A stretch of DNA of 64,000 bases from Gillisella vitis (lineage in GTDB: Bacteria > Pseudomonadota > Alphaproteobacteria > Rhizobiales > Rhizobiaceae): positions 62,001 to 126,000 of the forward strand of contig NZ_LMVL02000001.1 of NCBI RefSeq assembly GCF_001541345.2. The letters are read 5' to 3'. Positions 9,159-18,116 of this stretch are shown here, piece after piece. The notes beneath the pieces are model-generated. The model did not search any database, had not been told where the DNA came from, and saw only the letters and a list, made by a program, of their open reading frames with translations. The position numbers and the translations under genes were made by a program. Within the stretch, counting starts at the first letter, position 1; each line of letters opens with the position of its first letter.

Positions 9159-10196
9159 ATGAAGTTCTCTCTCTTCGTCCATATGGAACGGCTCGATGCC
9201 AGCCAGAGCCACAAGAGCCTCTATGAGGAATTTCTGCAACTCTGCGAGATCGCCGATAAGGGCGGTATGCATGCGATCTGGACCGGCGAACACCACGGCA
9301 TGGATTTCACCATTGCGCCGAACCCGTTCGTGACCATTGCCGATCTGGCCAACCGGGTGAAAAACGTCCGTCTTGGAACGGGAACGGTGATTGCGCCCTT
9401 CTGGCACCCGATCAAGCTGGCGGGCGAGGCGGCAATGACCGACCTGATCACCGATGGCCGGTTGGATATCGGCATCGCCCGGGGTGCTTATTCCTTTGAA
9501 TATGAGCGGCTAATGCCGGGCCTTGATGCCTGGACCGCTGGCCAGCGGATGCGGGAACTTATTCCAGCCGTCAAAGGCGTCTGGGCCGGAGATTATGCCC
9601 ATCAGGGAGAGTTCTGGTCCTTCCCGGCGACCACCTCGGCGCCGAAACCTCTGCAGGAGCCGATCCCGCTCTGGGTGGCGGCGCGTGATCCCAATTCCCA
9701 TGATTTTGCCGTGGCCAATGGCTGCAACGTGCAGGTGACGCCGCTGTGGAATGGTGACGGGGAAATCGAAACTCTGATGCAACGGTTTAACGACGCCTGC
9801 GAGAAGTCCCCCGATCTGCCGCGCCCGAAAATCATGTTGCTGCTGCATAGCTATGTCGGCTCCAGCGAGGCCGATATCGCCCAGGCCGCCAGGGAATTGA
9901 GCACCTATTACAATTACTTCTTCGCGTGGTTCAAAAACGAGCGCCCAATCCATCAGGGTCTGATCGAACGGTTGAGCCAGGAGGATATCGACGCCAATGC
10001 CATGCTGGCGCCTGAGGTGATGCGAGCCAACATGGCTGTTGGTACGGCGGATGATGTCATCGCCCGGCTGAAACGCTATGAGGCGCTGGGCTATGATGAG
10101 TTTTCCTTCTGGATCGACACCGGCATGAGCTTCGAGCGCAAGAAAGCCTCGCTGGAGCGTTTCATTGCCGATGTCATGCCAGCCTTTGCGGAGTAA
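9159..10196 (+). CDS. LLM-class flavin-dependent monooxygenase
   Basis: A 345-residue luciferase-like monooxygenase, the alkanal-monooxygenase type of (beta/alpha)8 barrel. Signature stretches are MKFSLFVHMERLD, WTGEHHGMDF, RLGTGTVIAPFWHPIKLAGE and RLDIGIARGAYSFEYERLMPG. These enzymes use reduced FMN delivered by a separate reductase, which is the preceding gene. Its neighbours (hydrolase, reductase, aldehyde dehydrogenases) resemble two-component systems that oxygenate and open N-heterocycles, such as the uracil Rut pathway and PyrA-type pyridine oxygenases. The substrate is not determined by sequence. The start has weak Shine-Dalgarno spacing but is coupled to the reductase stop. Confidence 0.9.
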   Translation: MKFSLFVHMERLDASQSHKSLYEEFLQLCEIADKGGMHAIWTGEHHGMDFTIAPNPFVTIADLANRVKNVRLGTGTVIAPFWHPIKLAGEAAMTDLITDGRLDIGIARGAYSFEYERLMPGLDAWTAGQRMRELIPAVKGVWAGDYAHQGEFWSFPATTSAPKPLQEPIPLWVAARDPNSHDFAVANGCNVQVTPLWNGDGEIETLMQRFNDACEKSPDLPRPKIMLLLHSYVGSSEADIAQAARELSTYYNYFFAWFKNERPIHQGLIERLSQEDIDANAMLAPEVMRANMAVGTADDVIARLKRYEALGYDEFSFWIDTGMSFERKKASLERFIADVMPAFAE

Positions 10197-10200
10197 AGCG

Positions 10201-11664
10201 ATGCAGCGTTTCCAGCTTTACATCGATGGTACCTTCAGTGAGGGCGAGGCGCGGTTTGAAAGCCTCGATCCGGCCACTGGCGAGGTCTGGGCGGATATGC
10301 CGGAAGCGCGCGAAGCGGATGTGAACCGCGCAGTGGACGCGGCCCATACGGCACTCTATGCCGGGCCATGGGCAAAAATGACTGCCACCCAGCGCGGCAA
10401 GCTGATCTACCGGCTGGCCGATCTGATTGCCGCCAACGCGCCAAGGCTGGCAGAGCTGGAAACTCGCGATACCGGCAAAATCATCCGCGAGACAAGCTCG
10501 CAAATTGCCTATGTCGCCGATTACTATCGCTATTATGGGGGGCTCGCCGACAAGATCGAAGGCTCTACACTGCCGATCGACAAGCCGGATATGGATGTCT
10601 GGCTGCGGCGTGAGCCGGTTGGCGTGGTTGCTATGGTTATTCCGTGGAATAGCCAGCTGTTTCTCTCGGCGGTCAAGATCGGCCCGGCGCTGGCCGCTGG
10701 CTGCACGATGGTGGTGAAAGCCTCGGAAGACGGTCCGGCGCCGATGCTGGAATTTGCCCGGCTGGTGCATGAGGCCGGGTTCCCGCCCGGTGTCATCAAT
10801 ATCATTACCGGATTTGGCCCGTCCTGTGGTGTAGCACTCACCCGCCATCCCAGGGTTGCTCATGTGGCCTTTACCGGCGGGCCGGAGGCAGCACGGCATG
10901 TGGTGCGCAATTCGGCGGAAAATCTGGCCTCGACCTCGCTGGAGCTGGGCGGCAAGTCGCCGTTCATCGTGTTTGCCGACGCGGATCTGGAAAGTGCTGC
11001 CAATGCGCAGGTCTCCGGCATTTTTGCCGCCACCGGCCAGTCCTGCGTTGCCGGATCGCGGCTGATTGTCGAGCGCTCGGTGAAGGATGCATTTCTGACC
11101 CGGCTGAAGACCAAGGCCGAAGCAATTCGCATCGGTAGTCCGCTGGATATGGCAACAGAAGTGGGGCCGCTCGCGACCCGCCGCCAGCAGGATCATGTCG
11201 ATGCGCTGGTCACGGCCTCGCTTGCCGCAGGCGCCCGGCTGGTGACGGGAGGGCAGCGCCCGGATGGTCCGGGCAATTTCTATCCGCCGACCATTCTCGA
11301 TTGTGATGGTGTCAATTCGCCCTCCATGGCGCAGGAATTTTTCGGACCGGTCCTGTCCGTGGTGTCTTTCGAGGGCGAGGCGGAGGCACTGCATCTGGCC
11401 AATGATACAGCCTATGGCCTGGCCTCCGGCGTGTTTACTCAAAACCTGGCACGTGCGCATCGGATGATACGCGGGCTTCGTGCTGGCGTTGTCTGGGTCA
11501 ATACCTACCGCGCCGTTTCGCCGATTGCACCGTTTGGCGGCTTTGGCCTGTCCGGCCATGGGCGGGAAGGCGGCATGGCCGCGGTGCTGGATTATACCCG
11601 CACCAAGACGGTCTGGCTGAAGACTTCAGACGACCCGTTTCCCGATCCGTTCGTGATGCGGTGA
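10201..11664 (+). CDS. NAD(P)-dependent aldehyde dehydrogenase
   Basis: A 487-residue ALDH-superfamily enzyme. The cofactor/oxyanion Asn is in PWNSQL, the general-base Glu in LELGGKSPF, and the nucleophilic Cys in GQSCVAGSR. The C-terminal oligomerisation tail is intact. The start at 10201 gives MQRFQLYIDGTF, the usual N-terminus; an upstream in-frame ATG at 10165 lies within the previous gene and is rejected. It follows the monooxygenase by 4 bases. It probably oxidises the aldehyde released after ring or chain opening. Family members include betaine- and hydroxymuconic-semialdehyde dehydrogenases, so the substrate stays open. Confidence 0.92.
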   Translation: MQRFQLYIDGTFSEGEARFESLDPATGEVWADMPEAREADVNRAVDAAHTALYAGPWAKMTATQRGKLIYRLADLIAANAPRLAELETRDTGKIIRETSSQIAYVADYYRYYGGLADKIEGSTLPIDKPDMDVWLRREPVGVVAMVIPWNSQLFLSAVKIGPALAAGCTMVVKASEDGPAPMLEFARLVHEAGFPPGVINIITGFGPSCGVALTRHPRVAHVAFTGGPEAARHVVRNSAENLASTSLELGGKSPFIVFADADLESAANAQVSGIFAATGQSCVAGSRLIVERSVKDAFLTRLKTKAEAIRIGSPLDMATEVGPLATRRQQDHVDALVTASLAAGARLVTGGQRPDGPGNFYPPTILDCDGVNSPSMAQEFFGPVLSVVSFEGEAEALHLANDTAYGLASGVFTQNLARAHRMIRGLRAGVVWVNTYRAVSPIAPFGGFGLSGHGREGGMAAVLDYTRTKTVWLKTSDDPFPDPFVMR

Positions 11665-11744
11665 TAAAAACATGCCCCGGATGGATGGCCCAAAAGAAGC
11701 AACCGGCATCCGGGTAAGGCACAATCAAACAAGGACAAGGGAAC

Positions 11745-12755
11745 ATGAAAAACACAACCATTATCGCATCGCTGGCTCTGCTCTTGGGCGTCTCCGGTCA
11801 AGCTGTGGCCGCTGACATGGTATTCACCAGTTGGGGCGGCACCACGCAGGACGTGCAGAAATCCGCCTGGGCGGATAAATTCACCGCGAAAGAAGGCATC
11901 AACGTCCTTCAAGACGGCCCGACCGATTACGGCAAGATCAAAGCCATGGTCGAGGCCAAGGGCGTAAGCTGGGACGTTGTCGATGTCGAAGGCGACTATG
12001 CCATTCAGGCAGGCGACAAGGGCCTGCTGGAAAAACTTGATTTCAAGACCATCGACAAGACAACGCTCGATCCGCGTTTCGTGACGGATTATTCGGTCGG
12101 CAGCTTCTATTATTCCTTCGTGGTCGGCTGCAACAAGGACGCCGTCGCCGCCTGCCCGAAAAGCTGGACGGACCTGTTCGACACCAAGAAATTTCCGGGT
12201 AAGCGAACCTTCTATAAATGGTCGGCACCAGGCGTGATCGAAGCCGCGCTGTTGGCGGATGGCGTGACGCCGGATAAGCTTTATCCGCTTGATCTCGACC
12301 GTGCGTTCAAGAAGCTCGACACCATCAAATCCGACATCATTTGGTGGTCGGGCGGTGCGCAGTCGCAGCAATTGCTGGCCTCTGCCGAAGCGCCGTTCGG
12401 GTCCTTCTGGAATGGCCGGTTGACGGCGCTGGCCGCGACCGGTGTCACGGTTGAAACCTCCTGGGCGCAGAACATCACGGCAGCCGATGCGTTGGTCGTG
12501 CCGAAGGGTACCAAGAACAAGGAAGCGGCGATGAAGTTCATCGCTTTCGCAACCTCGCCTGCTGGTCAGGCAGAGATGGCGGCAGGGACCGGCTATGCGC
12601 CTGTGAATACCAAGTCACCAGCGCTGATGGACCCCGCCATCGCCAAGACCTTGCCGGACCAGCAGACCGCGTCACAAGTCAATGCCGACATGGCCTATTG
12701 GGCCAAGCATCGTGACGAGATTGGTGAGCGCTGGTACGCTTGGCAGTCGAAGTAA
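11745..12755 (+). CDS. ABC transporter periplasmic binding protein, PotD/polyamine-like
   Basis: A 336-residue lipid-free secreted protein with a Sec signal (residues 1-23, ending SGQAVAAD). The mature part is a type-II periplasmic binding fold of the spermidine/putrescine (PotD, SBP_bac_8) family (FTSWGGTTQDVQKSAWADKF near the N-terminus). The start has an AAGGGAAC ribosome site. It is followed by a 10-bp hairpin and then two permeases and an ATPase in potD-B-C-A order. It presumably captures the nitrogenous substrate of the adjacent oxidative genes. Specificity cannot be read from the sequence. Confidence 0.9.
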   Translation: MKNTTIIASLALLLGVSGQAVAADMVFTSWGGTTQDVQKSAWADKFTAKEGINVLQDGPTDYGKIKAMVEAKGVSWDVVDVEGDYAIQAGDKGLLEKLDFKTIDKTTLDPRFVTDYSVGSFYYSFVVGCNKDAVAACPKSWTDLFDTKKFPGKRTFYKWSAPGVIEAALLADGVTPDKLYPLDLDRAFKKLDTIKSDIIWWSGGAQSQQLLASAEAPFGSFWNGRLTALAATGVTVETSWAQNITAADALVVPKGTKNKEAAMKFIAFATSPAGQAEMAAGTGYAPVNTKSPALMDPAIAKTLPDQQTASQVNADMAYWAKHRDEIGERWYAWQSK

Positions 12756-12778
12756 GCCATACTCTAAAGTAAGGCATT

Positions 12779-12806
12779 TCCGGCACCGTAAACATCCGGT
12801 GCCGGA
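12779..12806 (+). other. Intercistronic stem-loop after the binding-protein gene
   Basis: TCCGGCACCG (12779-12788) pairs perfectly with CGGTGCCGGA (12797-12806) across an 8-base loop, 23 bases after the binding-protein stop. No U-run follows. It therefore looks like a 3' stabiliser or processing hairpin that raises binding-protein mRNA relative to the permease mRNA, rather than a terminator. Confidence 0.7.
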
Positions 12807-12877
12807 GCGTCCTCAGCGTTACGGCATGTTGCGTCCTTTAAATGCAAGGTGCCGGACGGGTTTCGCAAGGAAACGGC

Positions 12878-13744
12878 ATGGCGTCCCAGACCTCGACCAT
12901 TGAACAGCCCGTTAGAAACCGGTGGGGTTTCGGCAATAAAGCCGCTGCCCTGCCGGCCCTGGTGCTGATCCTGATCTTCTTCGTTCTGCCGGTGCTGGCT
13001 CTGCTGACGCGCTCGGTGACGGAGCCGGTTCTCGGCCTTGGCAATTATGCCTACTTGCTGGGGAGTGCGACCTATCTTAAAATCTTCTTTAACACGTTCT
13101 TCGTCTCGGCCCTGGTCACAGTAATTTCGCTGTTGATCGGCTTTCCAGTTGCCTGGGCGCTGGCGATCATGCCTCAACGATTGGCCTCCGTGATCTTTGC
13201 CATCGTGTTGCTGTCGATGTGGACCAACCTTCTGGCCCGCACCTATGCCTGGATGGTGCTGTTACAGCGCACCGGGGTCATCAACAAGACGCTGATCAGT
13301 CTCGGTGTGATCGATACACCGCTGGTGATGGTCAACAATCTCGTCGGCGTGACTGTTGGTATGAGCTACATCATGCTGCCCTTCATCATCATTCCGCTCT
13401 ATGGGGTGATCCGCAAGATCGATCCGGCGCTGTTGCAGGCGGCAGCATTGTGCGGCGCGACGCGCTGGCAGGCGCTGGTGGCGGTGCTGCTGCCGCTTGC
13501 CATGCCGGGCATGGTGTCTGGCGGATTGATGGTGTTCGTCATGTCACTTGGATACTTCGTCACGCCGTCGCTGCTTGGCGGCACATCCAATATGATGCTG
13601 GCCGAACTGATCGCTCAATTCGTGCAATCGCTGGTCAATTGGGGCATGGGCGGTGCGGCGGCGCTGGTGCTGCTGGTGGTAACGCTGAGCCTTTATGCCC
13701 TGCAATTGAAGCTGTTTGGTGCAGCCGGTGAGGGAGGGCGCTGA
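12878..13744 (+). CDS. ABC transporter permease, PotB-like
   Basis: A 288-residue inner-membrane protein with six predicted transmembrane segments and the EAA-type loop (LLQAAALCGATRWQALVAVLLPLAMPG) near residue 200, which docks the ATPase. The frame extends to an ATG at 12842, but the ATG at 12878 has an AAGGAA site and gives a normal short N-terminus. It is the second component of the PotDBCA-like importer. Its stop is immediately followed by the next permease. Confidence 0.9.
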   Translation: MASQTSTIEQPVRNRWGFGNKAAALPALVLILIFFVLPVLALLTRSVTEPVLGLGNYAYLLGSATYLKIFFNTFFVSALVTVISLLIGFPVAWALAIMPQRLASVIFAIVLLSMWTNLLARTYAWMVLLQRTGVINKTLISLGVIDTPLVMVNNLVGVTVGMSYIMLPFIIIPLYGVIRKIDPALLQAAALCGATRWQALVAVLLPLAMPGMVSGGLMVFVMSLGYFVTPSLLGGTSNMMLAELIAQFVQSLVNWGMGGAAALVLLVVTLSLYALQLKLFGAAGEGGR

Positions 13745-13745
13745 C

Positions 13746-14546
13746 ATGCTTTTGAATTTCAACAGCCTTGGTGCCTGGAAATGGATTTTGCTGGCCATCA
13801 CGCTGCTGACGGCGGCTTTTCTCTTACTGCCAATCCTGTTCATCGCGGCTCTATCCTTCGGCTCCTCGCAATGGCTGATTTTTCCGCCACCGGCCTGGAC
13901 CACCAAATGGTATGGCCAGTTGTTTGCCGATCCGCGCTGGCTGGATGCGGCCTGGACCAGCTTTCGCATTGCCGTCATCGTCACCATCCTGTCGGTGGTG
14001 ATCGGGCTTTGTGCGTCGTTCGGCCTGGTGCGTGGGCGGTTTTTGGGGCGGGATGCGCTGCGGGCTCTGTTCATGACGCCGATGATCCTGCCCGTCGTGG
14101 TGCTAGCGGTGGCGCTCTATGCGTTTTTCCTGCGCATCGGTCTGAACGGCACGACACTCGGTTTCGTCATTGCCCATCTGGTGGTCGCCCTGCCATTCTC
14201 TATTCTGGCGCTGACCAACGCGCTGGAAGGTTTTGACAAATCCATCGAAGATGCCTCCGTGTTGTGCGGGGCTTCGCCGCTGAAGGCGCGGCTGTTGATC
14301 ACGCTGCCCTGCATTGGTCATGGCTTGTTTTCGGCGGCGGTGTTTTCCTTCCTGACCTCCTGGGATGAGGTTGTTCTGGCGATTTTCATGGCAAGCCCGA
14401 CCCTGCAAACGCTGCCCGTGAAGATCTGGGCAACGCTGCGTCAGGATCTGACACCGGTGATTGCCGCTGCCTCCACCCTTCTGATTGTCGTCACCATCGC
14501 ATTGATGCTGATCACCGCCCTGGTGCGCAAAGGACTGAAAGCATGA
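13746..14546 (+). CDS. ABC transporter permease, PotC-like
   Basis: A 266-residue membrane protein with about six transmembrane segments. Its EAA-like loop is SIEDASVLCGASPLKARLLITLP. It starts at 13746 with a GGAGGG ribosome site inside the end of the previous permease; an upstream frame extension overlapping that gene is rejected. It overlaps the ATPase gene by ATGA, so translation is coupled. It forms the heterodimeric channel with the preceding permease. Confidence 0.9.
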   Translation: MLLNFNSLGAWKWILLAITLLTAAFLLLPILFIAALSFGSSQWLIFPPPAWTTKWYGQLFADPRWLDAAWTSFRIAVIVTILSVVIGLCASFGLVRGRFLGRDALRALFMTPMILPVVVLAVALYAFFLRIGLNGTTLGFVIAHLVVALPFSILALTNALEGFDKSIEDASVLCGASPLKARLLITLPCIGHGLFSAAVFSFLTSWDEVVLAIFMASPTLQTLPVKIWATLRQDLTPVIAAASTLLIVVTIALMLITALVRKGLKA

Positions 14547-15619
14547 CACCTTTTCTGGAAATCCGCGGTATTCGCAAGCAATATGGCCCGGTGGTGGCCG
14601 TGCAGGATGTCAATCTCGAGGTGGCAAAGGGCGAATTCATGACCTTTCTCGGCCCTTCCGGGTCAGGCAAGAGCACGACGCTTTATATTCTCGCCGGTTT
14701 CGAGCAGCCGAGTGCGGGTGATATGCTGCTATCGGGCAAGAGCGTGTTGCAGACCCCATCGCACCAACGCAATATCGGCATGGTGTTTCAGCGCTACACG
14801 CTGTTTCCGCATTTGTCTGTTGGCCAGAACATCGCCTTTCCGCTGAAAATGCGCGGCTGGTCGAAGGCCGATATCACCGAGCGCGTCCGCAAGATGCTGC
14901 AATTGGTGCGGCTGGAAGGCTATGAGGATCGCAAACCGGCGCAAATGTCCGGCGGTCAGCAGCAGCGCGTCGCGCTGGCACGGGCGCTTGCCTATGATCC
15001 GCCCGTGCTTTTGATGGACGAGCCGCTTTCGGCGCTGGACAAGAAATTGCGCGAGGAAATTCAGCACGAAATCCGCCGCATTCATCACCAAACGGATGTG
15101 ACCATCCTTTACGTCACCCATGATCAGGAAGAGGCACTGCGCCTTTCCGACCGGATTGCGGTATTTTCCAAAGGGGTGATCGACCAAATCGGCACTGGCG
15201 CCGAGCTTTATGCCAACCCAGCGACGCGGTTTGTGGCCCAATTCATTGGAGACAGCGATTTTCTGCCTTGCGTGGTGACGGGTGCCGGGGACGGCAAGGC
15301 TGACATCCGCCTTGGTGATCATCTGGCAATCGGAAATATTCCGCTGCATGGAAAAGCACAGAGTGGAAGCAATGCCATGCTGATGCTGCGCCCGGAACGG
15401 TTGACTCTACTTTCGGCTCAAGGACCGGGAACACTTGCTGCCAAGATTGAGGACATTACGTTTCTGGGCAATACGATTCATATTGCGGTCTTGAGTGAAG
15501 GTGGTCATGGCCTGTCCGTGCGTTTGCCTTTTGGCCATGCCGCACTGGATGGACTGGCGATTGGTGCGCCGGTCGCGCTGGGGTTCGATCCGGCGTCAGC
15601 GCATGTTTTTGCAGAATAG
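14543..15619 (+). CDS. ABC transporter ATP-binding protein, PotA-like
   Basis: A 358-residue ATPase with Walker A (GPSGSGKST), Q-loop (VFQRYTLFPH), signature ([15 protein letters not shown]), Walker B (VLLMDEPLSALD) and H-loop (YVTHDQ). A C-terminal TOBE domain starts at about residue 240. It powers the importer encoded by the three genes before it and belongs to the polyamine/2-aminoethylphosphonate/Fe-type CUT1-like group. The operon probably ends here or reads through, because the next gene has its own extended -10 promoter. Confidence 0.92.
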   Translation: MTPFLEIRGIRKQYGPVVAVQDVNLEVAKGEFMTFLGPSGSGKSTTLYILAGFEQPSAGDMLLSGKSVLQTPSHQRNIGMVFQRYTLFPHLSVGQNIAFPLKMRGWSKADITERVRKMLQLVRLEGYEDRKPAQMSGGQQQRVALARALAYDPPVLLMDEPLSALDKKLREEIQHEIRRIHHQTDVTILYVTHDQEEALRLSDRIAVFSKGVIDQIGTGAELYANPATRFVAQFIGDSDFLPCVVTGAGDGKADIRLGDHLAIGNIPLHGKAQSGSNAMLMLRPERLTLLSAQGPGTLAAKIEDITFLGNTIHIAVLSEGGHGLSVRLPFGHAALDGLAIGAPVALGFDPASAHVFAE

Positions 15620-15646
15620 CGCCTTACGAGAACCGGATTCTGGAAA

Positions 15647-15745
15647 TGCTATAATCTACAACTTTTGCGATCTTGATTAGGATCAACAGCCAGAACCACC
15701 GTCAGCGCTATCATTACCTCATCGACGCGACCGATGTCGGTAATG
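15647..15745 (+). promoter_or_regulatory. Extended -10 promoter and leader stem-loop before the semialdehyde dehydrogenase
   Basis: TGCTATAAT (15647-15655) is a strong extended -10. Downstream, CATTACC (15712-15718) pairs with GGTAATG (15739-15745), and inside it CATCG (15720-15724) pairs with CGATG (15732-15736), giving a 12-bp interrupted stem. It ends 33 bases before the ATG. It could be an operator dyad or a 5' UTR hairpin. No poly-U follows. Confidence 0.5.
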
Positions 15746-15778
15746 CGCGCCGCAGCAATGACTGCAAAGGACGGTTCC

Positions 15779-17170
15779 ATGGCTTACGCAACAACCAATC
15801 CCTACACTGGCGAAACTCTTATAACCTTTCCCGAAGCAACCGACGCCGCCGTTCAGGCGGCGATCACGGCGGCGGATGCCGCGTTTCAGCAATGGCGACA
15901 GACATCCTTTGCCGAGCGGGCCAAGGTCATGCATGCTGCCGCCGAAATCCTGCGTGGACAGACGGATGATTATGCCAAGCTGCTGACCCTGGAAATGGGC
16001 AAGCTGATGTCTGAAGCACGCGCTGAGGTGGGGCTTTCCGCCGATATCCTCGATTACTACGCCGTCAATGCCGAACGCTTGTTGAAGCCGGAACAGCTAC
16101 CCGTCGCCGACAAGGCTGAAGGTGAGGCGATCCTGGTGCATGAGCCGCTCGGTGTGCTGTTGGCCATTGAGCCCTGGAACTTCCCCTATTACCAGATCGC
16201 CCGGATTATCGCGCCGCAGCTGTCGGCCGGAAATACCATGCTGTTGAAGCATGCGTCGAATGTGCCGCAATGCGCAGCCGCTTTCGAGCGGTTGATGCTG
16301 GAGGCCGGTCTGCCGACGGGTGCCTTCACCAATCTTTATGCGACGCGGACCCAGGTGGAAATGATCCTCAACGATCCGCGCGTCCATGGTGTCGCCTTGA
16401 CCGGCTCAGAAGGTGCGGGCGCCACGATTGCCGCGCAGGCGGGGCAGGCGCTGAAAAAATCCACCATGGAGTTGGGAGGTGCTGATGCCTTCGTGGTCCT
16501 CGCCGATGCAGATCTGGAAAAGACTGTGAAATGGGCGGTTTTCGGTCGCCACTGGAATGGTGGTCAGGTCTGTGTTTCGTCCAAGCGGATGATTATCGTC
16601 GATGCGGTCTACGATGCCTTTCTGGAACGATACAAAACCGGCGTCGCCGGGCTGAAAGCCGGTGATCCGTTCGATCCGCAAACAACGCTTGCGCCGCTGT
16701 CCTCGCAAGGGGCTGCCGACGAAATCCGTCAGAAGATTGCCGAAGCGGTTTCCCATGGGGCGACGGCCACGGAAGTCGGGCCGCCGGTGCCAAACCAGGG
16801 CGCTTTCGTGCAGCCAACCATCCTGACCGATCTGGCCGATGATAATCCGGCACGTTACTGGGAGTTTTTCGGCCCCGTCTCCATGCTGTTTCGCGCCAAG
16901 GATGACGATGACGCGATCCGCATCGCCAATGATACGCCCTACGGTCTGGGCGGTTCGATCTTCACCCGTGATACCGCGCGCGGTGTCGCGCTTGCCCACC
17001 GGATCACCACAGGCATGGTGTTCATCAATCACCCAACCATGGTCAAGGCGGACCTGCCGTTCGGCGGCGTCAAGCGTTCGGGCTATGGCCGTGAACTGCT
17101 GGGCCTCGGTATCAAGGAATTCGTCAATCACAAGCTGATTGATGTCGTTGATATCGATGCGCCGTTCTGA
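15779..17170 (+). CDS. NAD-dependent succinate-semialdehyde dehydrogenase-type ALDH
   Basis: A 463-residue ALDH of the short SSADH/YneI type. The Asn is in EPWNFPYYQ, the general base in MELGGADAF and the nucleophile Cys in GQVCVSSKR. It starts MAYATTNPYTGE at 15779 with an AAGGA site; upstream in-frame codons are rejected because they fall in the leader hairpin. It lies at the end of the catabolic island and would feed the TCA cycle by oxidising succinic or a related C4/C5 semialdehyde. The same pairing of monooxygenase, reductase and SSADH is known from pyridine-degradation clusters. The specificity is an inference. Confidence 0.88.
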   Translation: MAYATTNPYTGETLITFPEATDAAVQAAITAADAAFQQWRQTSFAERAKVMHAAAEILRGQTDDYAKLLTLEMGKLMSEARAEVGLSADILDYYAVNAERLLKPEQLPVADKAEGEAILVHEPLGVLLAIEPWNFPYYQIARIIAPQLSAGNTMLLKHASNVPQCAAAFERLMLEAGLPTGAFTNLYATRTQVEMILNDPRVHGVALTGSEGAGATIAAQAGQALKKSTMELGGADAFVVLADADLEKTVKWAVFGRHWNGGQVCVSSKRMIIVDAVYDAFLERYKTGVAGLKAGDPFDPQTTLAPLSSQGAADEIRQKIAEAVSHGATATEVGPPVPNQGAFVQPTILTDLADDNPARYWEFFGPVSMLFRAKDDDDAIRIANDTPYGLGGSIFTRDTARGVALAHRITTGMVFINHPTMVKADLPFGGVKRSGYGRELLGLGIKEFVNHKLIDVVDIDAPF

Positions 17171-17186
17171 ATTTAACTTGTAAAAT

Positions 17187-17231
17187 CAAACGCCCGTCTT
17201 GGTCCGCTTATAAGACCAGGGTGGGCGTTTG
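17187..17231. terminator. Imperfect hairpin between convergent genes
   Basis: CAAACGCCC (17187-17195) pairs with GGGCGTTTG (17223-17231). The inner arms TCTTGGTC and GACCAGGG add G-T-rich pairing. It sits 17 bases after the SSADH stop and about 40 bases after the fuconolactonase stop on the other strand. Only short T or A runs flank it, so it is a moderate bidirectional terminator. Confidence 0.55.
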
Positions 17232-17271
17232 ACGTTCAGGAACGTTGCGAAAGGTCGCTGAGACCTATAAT

Positions 17272-18096
17272 TCAGACACCGTAAAAACGACGTGCATTGG
17301 TCTCGAAAATCAGTGTGAGATCATCAGGGCCGAAATGGGATGACAATAAGGTGCGGGCCAGATTGGCAACCTCACCGTAGCTTGCGGCCAGCGTACAGAC
17401 CGGCCAATCGCTTCCGAACATCAGCCGGTTGGGACCCAAACATTGGATAATATGGTTCACATAGGGCCGGAAATCTTCAAGCGCCCAATCCGTTTTGGCT
17501 TCTGTGACCATGCCGGAAACCTTGCAGCAGACTTGGTTGAAACCGGCGATTTCCGTCATATGGTCGCGCCAGGGATCAAGTGTGCCTTTGGCAATGTCAG
17601 GCTTGGAAATATGATCGACCACAGCCTTCAGATCCGGCACCTGTTTCAATGCCGCGATCACATGCGGTAAATGGCGCGGGAAGGTCAGGATATCGAAAGG
17701 CAGGCCGCTATCAGCAATGGCTTTAAGGCTGTTAATCACTCTCGGGCGCAGGATATAGGCGTCGTCGGGTAAGCTTTGTAGCATCGGACGGATGCCGATG
17801 AAGTGTGGATTTGCGCGATAGTGTTTCAGGCGAGAGGCGAAGTCATCGGCTTCCAGATCGAGCCAGCCGACAACACCTCCAACAAAATCAGTCTCCGCGG
17901 CAATGGTCAGCAGGAAATCGGTCTCTGCCTGGGTTTCCGCCGCCTGGACCAGAATGGTCCGGGTTACGCCAGCCCGGCGCATTTCGGGTTCCAGATCCTT
18001 TGGCAGGAAATTGCGGTAAATCGCGCCGAGATCAGGCGTCAGCCAGCCGTAATCGCCACGCTCAACTTTCCAGAAATGTTGATGACTGTCGAGCAT
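17272..18096 (-). CDS. Amidohydrolase, L-fuconolactonase-like
   Basis: A 274-residue TIM-barrel amidohydrolase of the 2-pyrone-4,6-dicarboxylate lactonase/fuconolactonase group. It opens MLDSHQHFWKVERGDYGWL, has a central His in VDHISKPDI, and near the C-terminus the catalytic Asp in MFGSDWPVC. Members hydrolyse sugar 1,5- or 1,4-lactones to aldonates. It is the last gene of a long minus-strand operon with a sugar importer, a sugar dehydrogenase and FucU, where opening of L-fucono-lactone (or a related 6-deoxy-lactone) is the natural role. Confidence 0.9.
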   Translation of the reverse strand: MLDSHQHFWKVERGDYGWLTPDLGAIYRNFLPKDLEPEMRRAGVTRTILVQAAETQAETDFLLTIAAETDFVGGVVGWLDLEADDFASRLKHYRANPHFIGIRPMLQSLPDDAYILRPRVINSLKAIADSGLPFDILTFPRHLPHVIAALKQVPDLKAVVDHISKPDIAKGTLDPWRDHMTEIAGFNQVCCKVSGMVTEAKTDWALEDFRPYVNHIIQCLGPNRLMFGSDWPVCTLAASYGEVANLARTLLSSHFGPDDLTLIFETNARRFYGV

Positions 18097-18116
18097 CTGA
18101 AACTTTCCATTCTGGC

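Noticed and set aside
8148-9407. Antisense frame of 419 residues across the flavin reductase and monooxygenase
   Set aside because: It overlaps two recognisable genes fully, and its composition is rich in Arg, His and Gln as in shadow frames.
10174-11559. Antisense frame of 461 residues across the aldehyde dehydrogenase
   Set aside because: It is a codon-bias shadow; the plus strand encodes a textbook ALDH with all catalytic motifs.
7352-11664. Rut pyrimidine-utilisation operon
   Set aside because: RutD/RutF-like proteins and an LLM oxygenase are present, but RutB, RutC, RutE and RutG are missing and the importer is PotDBCA-like.
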